Shown one piece after another: positions 16,528 through 24,350 of a stretch of DNA of 64,000 nt. Made by a program: the position numbers and the translations under genes. The stretch covers positions 1-64,000 of the forward strand of contig CABSNU010000006.1 in the NCBI GenBank assembly GCA_902479135.1, read 5' to 3'. Every line of letters starts with the position of its first letter. The stretch's first letter is position 1. This DNA is from an uncultured Collinsella sp. GTDB taxonomy: Bacteria > Actinomycetota > Coriobacteriia > Coriobacteriales > Coriobacteriaceae. The notes under the pieces were generated by a model. That model made no database searches. It saw only the letters and a program-made list of their open reading frames with translations, and was not told the DNA's origin.

Positions 16528-18207
16528 ATGGCGGAGTTTATCTACCAGATGTATCAGGCTCGCAAGGCCCATGGCGACAAGGTAATCCTTGACGACGTGA
16601 CCTTGAGCTTCTATCCCGGTGCCAAGATCGGCGTCGTGGGCCCCAACGGTATGGGCAAGTCGACCCTGCTCAAGATCATGGCCGGTATCGAGGAGGTCTC
16701 CAACGGCGATGCCAGGCTCACTCCCGGCTACACCGTGGGCATCCTGCAGCAGGAGCCGCCGCTCGACGACGACAAGACCGTCATCGAGAACGTGCGCATG
16801 GCGTTTGGCGATATGATCGCCAAAGTCGATCGCTTCAACAAAATCGGCGAGGAGATGTGCGACCCGGATTGCGACATGGACGCCCTCATGGCCGAGATGG
16901 GCAAGCTCCAGGACGAGATTGACGCCGCCGACGGCTGGGATATCGATTCCAAGCTCGGCCAGGCCATGGACGCCCTGCAGCTGCCCGATTCTGACATGCC
17001 GGTTAACGTGCTCTCTGGCGGCGAGCGCCGCCGCGTGGCCCTGTGCAAGTTGCTGCTCGAGGCTCCCGACCTGCTGCTGCTCGACGAGCCCACGAACCAC
17101 CTGGACGCCGAGTCGATCCTGTGGCTCGAGCACTTCCTGCACAACTATCAGGGCGCGGTGCTTGCCGTCACGCACGATCGCTACTTCTTGGATAACGTTG
17201 CCGAGTGGATCTGCGAGGTCGACCGCGGTCACCTTTATCCCTACAAGGGCAACTACTCCACGTATCTGGAGACCAAGGCCGCCCGTATCGAGGCTCAGGG
17301 TAACCGCGATGCCAAGCTCGCCAAGCGCATGGAGGCCGAGCTCGAGTGGGTACGCAGCTCGCCCAAGGCTCGCCAGGCAAAGAACAAGGCCCGTCTGGCT
17401 CGCTACGAGGAGATGGAGGCCGAGGCCCGCGCAAGCCAGAAGCTCGACTGGACCGACATCCGCATCCCCGTGGGACCGCGTCTGGGCAACAAGGTGCTCG
17501 AGGCCCATCACCTGCACAAGGAGTTCGATGGCCGCGTGCTCATCGACGACCTTTCGTTCACCCTGCCGCGTAACGGCATCGTGGGCGTCATCGGCCCCAA
17601 CGGCGTCGGTAAGACCACGCTGTTCAAGACGATTGTGGGTCTGGAGCCGCTGACTTCGGGCGAGCTCGAGGTGGGCGAGACCGTCAAGATTTCTTACGTC
17701 GACCAGAACCGTTCCGGTATCGACCCCGATAAGAACCTATGGGAGGTCGTCTCGGATGGCCTGGACCACATGATGGTCGGCGAGACCGAGGTCCCCAGCC
17801 GCGCGTACGTGGCGAGCTTTGGCTTTAAGGGCCAGGACCAGCAGAAGCGCGCTGGCGTACTCTCCGGTGGCGAGCGCAACCGTCTGAACCTGGCGCTCAC
17901 GCTCAAGCAAGGCGGCAACCTGCTGCTCCTCGACGAGCCCACGAACGACCTCGACGTCGAGACACTGTCCTCGCTCGAGGCGGCGCTGCTCGAGTTCCCG
18001 GGCTGCTCGGTGGTCATTAGCCACGATCGTATGTTCCTGGACCGCGTCGCCACGCACATCCTGGCGTGGGAGGGCACCGACGAGAATCCGGGCAACTGGT
18101 ATTGGTTCGAGGGCAACTTTGAGGCCTATCAGGCCAACCGTATCGAGCGCCTGGGTGAGGACGCAGCCCAGCCGCATCGTATCCACCGTAAGCTGACGCG
18201 CGACTAG
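16528..18207 (+). CDS. ettA: Energy-dependent translational throttle protein EttA
   Basis: This 559-residue protein is a cytosolic ABC-F ATPase of the EttA group, which binds the ribosomal E site and gates entry into elongation according to ATP/ADP level. Two ABC cassettes are visible: GPNGMGKST, then LSGGERRR and LLLLDEPTNHLD; and GPNGVGKTT, then LSGGERNR and LLLLDEPTNDLD. The basic linker with AKQ-rich helices lies between them (about residues 245-310). No membrane segments exist. Length matches E. coli EttA (555 residues). A strong terminator follows. Confidence 0.95.
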   Translation: MAEFIYQMYQARKAHGDKVILDDVTLSFYPGAKIGVVGPNGMGKSTLLKIMAGIEEVSNGDARLTPGYTVGILQQEPPLDDDKTVIENVRMAFGDMIAKVDRFNKIGEEMCDPDCDMDALMAEMGKLQDEIDAADGWDIDSKLGQAMDALQLPDSDMPVNVLSGGERRRVALCKLLLEAPDLLLLDEPTNHLDAESILWLEHFLHNYQGAVLAVTHDRYFLDNVAEWICEVDRGHLYPYKGNYSTYLETKAARIEAQGNRDAKLAKRMEAELEWVRSSPKARQAKNKARLARYEEMEAEARASQKLDWTDIRIPVGPRLGNKVLEAHHLHKEFDGRVLIDDLSFTLPRNGIVGVIGPNGVGKTTLFKTIVGLEPLTSGELEVGETVKISYVDQNRSGIDPDKNLWEVVSDGLDHMMVGETEVPSRAYVASFGFKGQDQQKRAGVLSGGERNRLNLALTLKQGGNLLLLDEPTNDLDVETLSSLEAALLEFPGCSVVISHDRMFLDRVATHILAWEGTDENPGNWYWFEGNFEAYQANRIERLGEDAAQPHRIHRKLTRD

Positions 18208-18217
18208 TAGCAAGTAG

Positions 18218-18245
18218 AAAGGCCGCCAGCAAGGGCGGCCTTTCT
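18218..18245 (+). terminator. Intrinsic terminator after ettA
   Basis: AAAGGCCGCC and GGGCGGCCTTT form the stem around a short loop, ending in TTTCTT. Confidence 0.88.
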
Positions 18246-18419
18246 TGTAGCAATTGCACTGCAGCTATGCCCTGGCTGCTGGTTTGATTCATAATCAAAG
18301 TCATCTCTTTGGGATTAAAGCCCGTTTTTGCTATGAGTGATTTTCTAATTCCGTTTAAAACGTAAAGATGTATTGGGTTACAAGGACATAAGCGAATCGA
18401 ATTGAAATATAACCAGTGC

Positions 18420-18431
18420 TGTAACGTTACA
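18420..18431. promoter_or_regulatory. Perfect 12-bp palindrome upstream of the Tat-exported protein
   Basis: TGTAACGTTACA lies about 57 bases before the ATG at 18488 and just ahead of a possible -10 box TAGAAT (18442-18447). It looks like an operator for a dimeric repressor. The rest of 18246-18487 is AT-rich and holds no gene. Confidence 0.5.
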
Positions 18432-18487
18432 AAAAAGGTTATAGAATAGGAGTATCTTATAAGTCGCTCCTCTAGAAAGAAGAACAT

Positions 18488-19615
18488 ATGCTTTCGCGTC
18501 GTCGTTTTCTGCAACTTGTCGCGTCTTCAATTGTCGCCTTAGCCGCACGTCCGAAAGAGGTTTTTGCTTCGACGGGCAATATTGATGGTGAGCAGATACA
18601 ATTTACTTCTGAAATTGCGCAAGAGCTTGCCGATAAATATATAAAGGGACTCCTCGGCTCTTCGTATACGCCTTCTGACCCTATTCCTTTTGTAGACGTT
18701 GATGGGTCCCCGCTTGGTTACATTGTTCCGGTTGTGACATCCAATAGAGCCGCGGGCTATTTGGTTTTAGATGCTTCAGATGATGAAATACTTACGGGAT
18801 ATCGTTTTGGAGACGGCTTAGTCAGCCCTATGGATCGGGGAGGAGATCTTGGTGTCGAGCCTTATTCTTTCAATAACCCAGTCGTAATGATCAATCCATT
18901 CGAATTCGGCGTGCAATCTTTGGACGGTTCAATAACAACAAATTGCGGAAGAACAATCCCGGCTGTTTCCATAGAAGGACGGCCTGTCGTTTTATCGAAT
19001 AAACCTTCAAGCTGGAACGATGTTGTAATTTACGCAACTCAAATGCAGGATTACACAGTATCTGGATTTCGTTCCATTTCTCAGTTTATGTCATATGATG
19101 AAAGCGAGATTAAGAGGCTTACCGCCCACTATGCTTGTATGGTGACGGCTTTTTCGAACGTTGCGGAACTGTATGGCATTGCCAATTTATATAGCGACCC
19201 TTCGCAATATATGCAGATATGGAATTACACCAATACCCATGCTCTTTCCGATGAAGAACAGACTGTTCCCGGTGTTGTTTTGGGCGGAACGCCGATTTCA
19301 ACCTGTGCAACGGGGTTTACAAATTACTGCGCAAGCAGAGGGAGTAATCTTATCGCTCGCACTGTCTCCTCCCCGGCTATCGTGAACATTCAAAATGAGA
19401 TTAACTCTAATAGACCGAATGTTTTACATGCGAGTTTGTACAACGGATCAGCCCATTCTGTAACAGCGGAGGCTTACGCCACACTTACTGGTAAGAAAAC
19501 TGGAGAGACAAGGCAGATGATTGGCATAGCGGACGGCTGGAATTCATCCTTATCCTTCCTGAAGTATGATCAGAGTTATTATGCGTGGACTTATGGAACG
19601 ACTTTTTCGAAGTAG
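18488..19615 (+). CDS. Tat-exported papain-like (C39/C10-like) protein
   Basis: The 375-residue protein begins with a twin-arginine signal, SRRRFLQLVASS, hydrophobic to about residue 27. The mature part resembles papain-fold bacterial peptidases of the C39-like/SpeB-like kind: HYACMVTAFSNVAELYG supplies a candidate nucleophile Cys, GSAHSVTAEAYATL a candidate His, and GIADGWNSS a closing Asp/Asn strand. Such proteins can be secreted proteases or inactive relatives. The N-terminal 150 residues look like a propeptide domain (LVLDAS, GYRFGDG). Base composition is lower in GC than the flanking ettA. A lipoprotein gene overlaps its end. Confidence 0.62.
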   Translation: MLSRRRFLQLVASSIVALAARPKEVFASTGNIDGEQIQFTSEIAQELADKYIKGLLGSSYTPSDPIPFVDVDGSPLGYIVPVVTSNRAAGYLVLDASDDEILTGYRFGDGLVSPMDRGGDLGVEPYSFNNPVVMINPFEFGVQSLDGSITTNCGRTIPAVSIEGRPVVLSNKPSSWNDVVIYATQMQDYTVSGFRSISQFMSYDESEIKRLTAHYACMVTAFSNVAELYGIANLYSDPSQYMQIWNYTNTHALSDEEQTVPGVVLGGTPISTCATGFTNYCASRGSNLIARTVSSPAIVNIQNEINSNRPNVLHASLYNGSAHSVTAEAYATLTGKKTGETRQMIGIADGWNSSLSFLKYDQSYYAWTYGTTFSK

Positions 19616-19985
19616 GACGATTCGTTTAGTCCTGTCTTTGGTGTTGATGGCTTTATTGGTGAGCTGTTCAACAAAAGAAGAGATGCCGCGCGGAGATTCC
19701 GGAGAAATGTCTGTGACAAACTCAGATTCATTGGAAATAGCTGGTGGGCATGCCGATGTGATGTTGCAAGGTAAAGGCATGCTTAGGTCGATTGATGCTG
19801 AAGACGCTGTCTGCTCAATAGAGGAATTAAAGACAGGTGAAACTGCATCGTACCGTGTTTCAGATAATGCTGCGAATATGATTGAGTCGATACCGATTGG
19901 AGCACAAGTTTCTTTTAGGTATTTTGCTCCGCAACTTGAGGAGGAGCTTGCTTCTCTGGTGTCTATATGCGCCGATGGCAACTAA
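19593..19985 (+). CDS. Small lipoprotein
   Basis: A protein of about 130 residues with a basic N-terminus, hydrophobic stretch LVLSLVLMALLVSC and a lipobox ending LVSC, so the mature protein starts at Cys and is lipid-anchored outside. The remainder is acidic, without a recognised domain. The start is uncertain: ATG codons at 19566, 19581 and 19593 are all possible and none has a clear ribosome site; 19593 gives the best signal peptide. It overlaps the preceding gene, suggesting both work together at the cell surface. Confidence 0.6.
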   Translation: MERLFRSRTIRLVLSLVLMALLVSCSTKEEMPRGDSGEMSVTNSDSLEIAGGHADVMLQGKGMLRSIDAEDAVCSIEELKTGETASYRVSDNAANMIESIPIGAQVSFRYFAPQLEEELASLVSICADGN

Positions 19986-19998
19986 AAGGCCTGAATTC

Positions 19999-20041
19999 AA
20001 ACGGCCTCGGATGGTCAATTGGCTATCCGAGGCCGTTTTTT
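19999..20041. terminator. Bidirectional terminator between convergent genes
   Basis: A 14-bp stem AAACGGCCTCGGAT with its complement, flanked by A runs on the left and T runs on the right. It serves the lipoprotein gene and the convergent gene at 20040. Confidence 0.85.
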
Positions 20042-21329
20042 ACTCGACCGGGGCGTTGACCTTGTCGATGGTCCAGGCGGCTCCGAGGCCGCCGGTGGTG
20101 TTGCGGCGGATGCGCACGGTGACTTCGTGGCGCTCGCCTGCCTGCGTGTAACGCAGGGGGAAGCTTGCGCGGTTTCGCGCGGCCTCGATGGTTCCGCGCT
20201 CGCGGGCGATCCAGTAGTACTCGCCGACGATGCCGAGCGTGTCGGCGCCGTAGGGGAGATAGGTCGACAACTGGTGCAGAAGCGGGCCGGGGCAGAAGAC
20301 CTCGGTTGCGAAATCGACGGGGAAGTCCTCGGGGATGGCGGGCGCTACGGGTGCGGGGGCCGGTACCATCGTCGGTGCGAAGGCCTGCTCATTGACGGGC
20401 GTCACCTCGATGACGGGCGCGGGTTCGGCGCCGAGTACTGATTCGGTGTCCGCTTTCGGCATCGCCGCGGAATCTGCGGGCTCGACGATGGCGGGTGCGT
20501 CTGCGGTCGCGGTGTCGAACTCGACTTGCGGAGCGCTCTGATTCTCGACGCTCGACTTTGCCTCGATGGGCGTGGAGGCCATGGTGGTGATGCCGGCGTT
20601 GGCGTTCTCGGGGTCATAGACGACCGTAAGCGAGATGGCAGGCTGCGGTGCCTCGGGCTCCGATGCCACCTCGGTAGCGTCCTGTTCTGCGGGCTCGCAA
20701 GGCTGATCGTCCTCGGCCTCGTCGCCAAAGACATCGCTGTTTTGGAACGCAGACGTCTCGGGCTGGTCGGCGGCTTCTTCGGTTGTCGACTTGGGAGCTT
20801 CGTTGAGCTCCGCAGTGGCTTCCTGCTCGGATATGACTTTGGGATCGGCCGTGGTGGCGATTTCGGTTTCGGCTTGTGCCGTTACCTCAATAGCGACTTC
20901 GATCTCGGGCTCGGGCTCGGGCACAGCTTCAACTACGGGCTCGGGACGCTTAACGTGCTTGGGGCGCACGGCCTTCAGGTCCTTCTCGCCGCGCTTCTTC
21001 TTTTTGTAGGATTGCTTGGCTCCCTTGGCTGCCTTGGGCTTGTCCTCGCCCTTGGCAAGGGCGGTATCCCAGGCATCGTTGGCGATGACGGTGGCATACA
21101 GGCGACCGCCCTTAAAGACAGTCAGCTTAATGCAGTCGTCGAGCTCCTCGAGCAGCTCGCGCGTTGACTCGAAGCCCAGGTCATAAGCGGCCATGTCGCC
21201 CGCGGCGAGCGCCTCTTCGACCTGCGTCATAAACGTTTGCTTGCCGCATCCAATCGCATCGCGCAGCAGGCGATACAGATAGATGTGGTTGCCCAGCGAT
21301 AGCGTGGGCCTAACTATTGTCTTGCTCAT
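20040..21329 (-). CDS. Hypothetical protein with winged-helix-like N-terminus and acidic linker
   Basis: The 429-residue cytosolic protein has three parts. Residues 1-95 form a helical domain ending in GFESTRELLEELDDCIKL and FKGGRLYATVI, which is reminiscent of OST-HTH/LOTUS-type winged helices. Residues 96-320 are a low-complexity linker rich in Glu, Ala and Pro, opening with a basic Lys-rich patch. Residues 320-429 form a conserved-looking C-terminal domain (CPGPLLHQLSTYLPYG, VTVRIRRNTTGG). No enzymatic motif is visible. AAAGAGGAG lies before the ATG at 21329. RNA or nucleic-acid binding is a guess. Confidence 0.6.
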   Translation of the reverse strand: MSKTIVRPTLSLGNHIYLYRLLRDAIGCGKQTFMTQVEEALAAGDMAAYDLGFESTRELLEELDDCIKLTVFKGGRLYATVIANDAWDTALAKGEDKPKAAKGAKQSYKKKKRGEKDLKAVRPKHVKRPEPVVEAVPEPEPEIEVAIEVTAQAETEIATTADPKVISEQEATAELNEAPKSTTEEAADQPETSAFQNSDVFGDEAEDDQPCEPAEQDATEVASEPEAPQPAISLTVVYDPENANAGITTMASTPIEAKSSVENQSAPQVEFDTATADAPAIVEPADSAAMPKADTESVLGAEPAPVIEVTPVNEQAFAPTMVPAPAPVAPAIPEDFPVDFATEVFCPGPLLHQLSTYLPYGADTLGIVGEYYWIARERGTIEAARNRASFPLRYTQAGERHEVTVRIRRNTTGGLGAAWTIDKVNAPVE

Positions 21330-21465
21330 GGCAAATCTCCTCTTTACACACGTAAAGCATCTTACCATCGCATAGCGTTCGCCATGACGGCACCCAAGGC
21401 AAACGGGCGCGAACCGCTATCGATTCGCGCCCGTTGTACAGGTTGCCTATCTGGGGATGCAGCGC

Positions 21466-22416
21466 CTAGTTGCCCGATGTCGTGCCTTGGCTTGAACTGT
21501 CAGATGTCGTGCCCGATGTGGTGCCACTCGAATTGCTGCTGTTGCTGTCTGCTGTGCTCGTTCCCGACGTGGTGTCGCTAGTTTGGCCGCCCGTGTTCGG
21601 CTGCGAACCGTCGGTCGTTTGGCTTGAGTCGGTTGTGCCGGACGGCGTGCCACTGTTGGACGTAGAGGAATCGGTGCCCTGCGATTGGTTTTGGGTGTTC
21701 GATGACGAGTCGGCAGAGGTAGAACTGTCTTGCGTGCCGTCCGTCTGTGCCTGCTGGCTTTGCGATTGGCCGGAGCTATCCGCGTCGCTCTTGGTCGTGC
21801 GCGACGAAAGGATCGGCTCGGGGCGCTCGCCCAGACCCTCGCCGGCGGTGGTGATAAGGATGGCGCCGGCGCAGGCGATGACCGCGACGATGGCGATGGC
21901 GATCGAGAAGACGATGACCTTCTTTTGCGTCTGGCTGCGCTCTGCCGCCGCCTTGGCGCGCAGGCTGTCGGGAGCGACGCGCGCCGTGGTTGCGCGCCCC
22001 GCAATCTGGCGCATCTCCTGCGTAGTCGCGGCGCCGCCCAGGTGCTCCTCGGCATTAAACTCAACGGGCTTATAGGCGCCGGCGGGGTAGTCGACGGCGG
22101 CGTGCGTACCTTTGAGGGCTTCGGCGCTGGCAGAGATAAAGTGGCGGTAGACCTGCGAAGACACAACGGTGATGACCGAGCTCACGGCGGCGCCGATTAC
22201 CGATCCGGCGATACCGATCTTGGAGGCAAGCGCGACGCTCGTGGCGGCAGCTGCGGCGCCGGCGATGATCTGGGGAATTGAAATGTCGTCGAACAGGCCC
22301 TTTTTGGGCGCGATGGCCATGGTCTGTCCGATGGAATGGTTTTCGTGAACGCCGTTGTTGAGCGATGCCGGCGTCATGACACGTGTGCGCGGCGCGTCGG
22401 TGTACTTGGTTGTCAT
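21466..22416 (-). CDS. Membrane protein with Ser/Thr-rich C-terminal tail
   Basis: This 316-residue protein has a hydrophobic Ala/Gly-rich region at residues 43-85 (IPQIIAGAAAAATSVALASK, then further hydrophobic stretch), a cytosolic middle, a second clear membrane span around residue 170 (VIVFSIAIAIVAVIACAGAI), and about 120 residues of Ser/Thr/Gly/Asn/Gln low complexity. The tail is probably extracellular and wall-spanning. No domain is recognised. The start at 22416 follows GGGAGG; the upstream Met codons have no ribosome site. The repetitive tail may vary in length between strains. Confidence 0.6.
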   Translation of the reverse strand: MTTKYTDAPRTRVMTPASLNNGVHENHSIGQTMAIAPKKGLFDDISIPQIIAGAAAAATSVALASKIGIAGSVIGAAVSSVITVVSSQVYRHFISASAEALKGTHAAVDYPAGAYKPVEFNAEEHLGGAATTQEMRQIAGRATTARVAPDSLRAKAAAERSQTQKKVIVFSIAIAIVAVIACAGAILITTAGEGLGERPEPILSSRTTKSDADSSGQSQSQQAQTDGTQDSSTSADSSSNTQNQSQGTDSSTSNSGTPSGTTDSSQTTDGSQPNTGGQTSDTTSGTSTADSNSSNSSGTTSGTTSDSSSQGTTSGN

Positions 22417-22591
22417 ACGGGGTCCTCCCGGTGTAAATCTGCTTCGTTTCGTGTAGCCCTCAGGGTACCCACCAGATGTGAATCGTGCGTGACGTTTAAC
22501 AGATACCATCAACTCATCAAGGGGGGCTTGCTGTCTTTGGCGAAATAGCTTGATGCTAAACTGGACTTACGATTGCGAGGTGGTTTACGTG

Positions 22592-22852
22592 ATGTACCCG
22601 TATATGACATTCGAAGACGGTACCGAGGTCATTCATTCTGACCTGATTACAGATGTCGATGTCGAAAAGGTTATCGTGCATTTTGAACGACCGACGGCAG
22701 AGGGCTTCGACTCCGCTCGTTGTGAGTTGCCTTCCTGTTCGTGGACTGACTGGGAAGGGCATTTTACTCAGAGTGAAAAACGAGCTTTCGAAGAGTGTTT
22801 GAGCAAATTATTTAGATTAGTTCGAATAAAGAAGCTGAATGCGATGACCTAA
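22592..22852 (+). CDS. Small conserved hypothetical protein
   Basis: An 86-residue protein beginning MYPYMTFEDGTEVIHSD, with VEKVIVHFERP and FDSARCELPS. This pattern is known to me from small hypothetical proteins of gut bacteria without assigned function. The GAGGTGG site precedes the ATG at 22592; an upstream start at 22550 is less likely. Its AT-rich composition matches the following cassette genes, but the 47-base gap and lack of overlap leave its membership of that operon open. Confidence 0.5.
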   Translation: MYPYMTFEDGTEVIHSDLITDVDVEKVIVHFERPTAEGFDSARCELPSCSWTDWEGHFTQSEKRAFEECLSKLFRLVRIKKLNAMT

Positions 22853-22899
22853 AGCGTATGCATTTTTAGTATTAGATGCGTATGAAATGGAGGATGTGA

Positions 22900-23181
22900 A
22901 TGGATGAGCTAATAGACTTTAAAAAACGATTTCTCAAGAATGGCGAGCTGGTTTCAATTCCAAAAAAGGAAAGCTATAAAAGAATCATGCTGCTATGGGC
23001 CGTCTCTTTCTTTGAATTAAATACAAGTTATACGGAGCTTCAGGTTAATCGTGTGCTTTCACAGCTCTATCCTGATTATGCCGTGTTGAGGCGGTATTTG
23101 GTTGATTATGGATTCCTATTAAGGGATGAACGAGGCCTGAAATACGAGGTTAATCGTGATGTTCACGGTATTGAGAGCTAG
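22900..23181 (+). CDS. DUF2087 family protein
   Basis: The 93-residue protein matches the DUF2087 pattern: basic start, SIPKKESYKRIMLLWAVSFFEL, YTELQVNRVLSQLYPDYAVLRRYLVDYGFLLRD and a closing YEV. The fold is probably a winged helix and in many genomes it is fused to ArsR- or AraC-type regulators. Here it overlaps the MFS transporter gene by about 20 bases and may regulate the radical SAM cassette. ATGGAGGATG supplies the ribosome site before 22900. Confidence 0.8.
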   Translation: MDELIDFKKRFLKNGELVSIPKKESYKRIMLLWAVSFFELNTSYTELQVNRVLSQLYPDYAVLRRYLVDYGFLLRDERGLKYEVNRDVHGIES

Positions 23182-24343
23182 CCGTCCGGTTCGGGTCCTA
23201 TATATTGCTAGAGGGATAAGCGAAATAGGCAATTGGTGTGCGAATATTGCTTTGCCAATGCTGATTTACGAGGTAACTCACGATGTTTCTGCAACTGCTT
23301 TGATGGTCTGCTGCAGATTTGCCCCCTCTCTGTTTTCAGTTGCGCTCGCGCAGCTGCCTCAGAAGATGGGTATCGGGACACTGCAGGCCATGAGATTGGC
23401 AGACTTAATTCGCGCGGGATTATTCGTTTGCTATATTTTTGTTGATAGTAAATGGAGTATGTTTGCTATTACGTGCGCGGTATCGCTTTGCCGAACGGTT
23501 GAAATGCCCTGCTTTTACTCGTTGTTAAGAGCCAATACGAATAGTATCAATCGCGACGTAATTAATAATTCGTTTGGGTTTCTGCAGAATTTGATGATGG
23601 TTCTGGGGCCAGTTGCCGGCGGTTTTGTTGTCGCTCAATTTGGGGCGGAGGCTGTTCTTGCATTAGACGCGCTATCTTTTGCCGCGTCGTTCTGGTTGCT
23701 GCGAGATGTTCCGTCGGTTATCGAGGTTAATGATAAAGAGGGGATAAGCAAAAATGAAAAATACAGGACTGCATTTAGTGATCTTAGCGCGAAGCACTTG
23801 GCAATTGGTTTCCTATTAATCGATATTTCTAGTGGCGTGGCATTCGGCTCTCTGAATTCTCTTTTGCCAGCTATAGCGCAATTGCAATTTGACTCGTCAT
23901 CGATACAATACGGATTCCTTCAGAGCAGTCTTACAATCGGACTGTTGTTCGGAAATACAATATATGGTCGTTTAATCAGTGGTTCCGATTGCGTTAAATC
24001 ATATTGTTTTGTGACGTATCTTGCGCTCGGTGCGTATCTGGCGTTTGGCTATCGCTATGCGTCTGGGATATCGTTTATTTTCCTTTTTATCGTCGGTGCC
24101 GGAAACGCCATTCAAGATGTGCTTCTCATAACATCGCTGCAGGATTTGGCGAGAGACGGATCTGAATCGATAGGCCTGTTTTCAATTAGGGAGTCTTTGC
24201 AATCGGTTGCTGTTGTTATTTCAACACTCCTTGTTTCGCTGTTCACGAGCATCGCGATGTTCTCAATTCTCGTTACAGGACTTGGTGTATTTTCAATTAT
24301 GATGGTAGTTGTGTTTCAATTGAATTATTTGCGAAAGATGTGA
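23159..24343 (+). CDS. MFS transporter of the radical SAM cassette
   Basis: A 394-residue major facilitator with about 12 spans; the loop after the second span (LAQLPQKMGIGTLQAMRLADLIRAG) holds the usual position of the MFS A-motif and the sixth-seventh span loop is basic. The start overlaps the DUF2087 gene and the stop lies seven bases before the radical SAM gene, so the three are one operon. Given the peptide gene at the end, export of a modified peptide is a reasonable role. GTG at 23156 is an alternative start. Confidence 0.83.
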   Translation: MFTVLRASRPVRVLYIARGISEIGNWCANIALPMLIYEVTHDVSATALMVCCRFAPSLFSVALAQLPQKMGIGTLQAMRLADLIRAGLFVCYIFVDSKWSMFAITCAVSLCRTVEMPCFYSLLRANTNSINRDVINNSFGFLQNLMMVLGPVAGGFVVAQFGAEAVLALDALSFAASFWLLRDVPSVIEVNDKEGISKNEKYRTAFSDLSAKHLAIGFLLIDISSGVAFGSLNSLLPAIAQLQFDSSSIQYGFLQSSLTIGLLFGNTIYGRLISGSDCVKSYCFVTYLALGAYLAFGYRYASGISFIFLFIVGAGNAIQDVLLITSLQDLARDGSESIGLFSIRESLQSVAVVISTLLVSLFTSIAMFSILVTGLGVFSIMMVVVFQLNYLRKM

Positions 24344-24350
24344 CGTTGAT

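Noticed and set aside
21466..21830. Tandem repeat or mobile element in the Ser/Thr-rich coding tail
   Set aside because: The repetition is low-complexity coding sequence without exact tandem units or flanking repeats.
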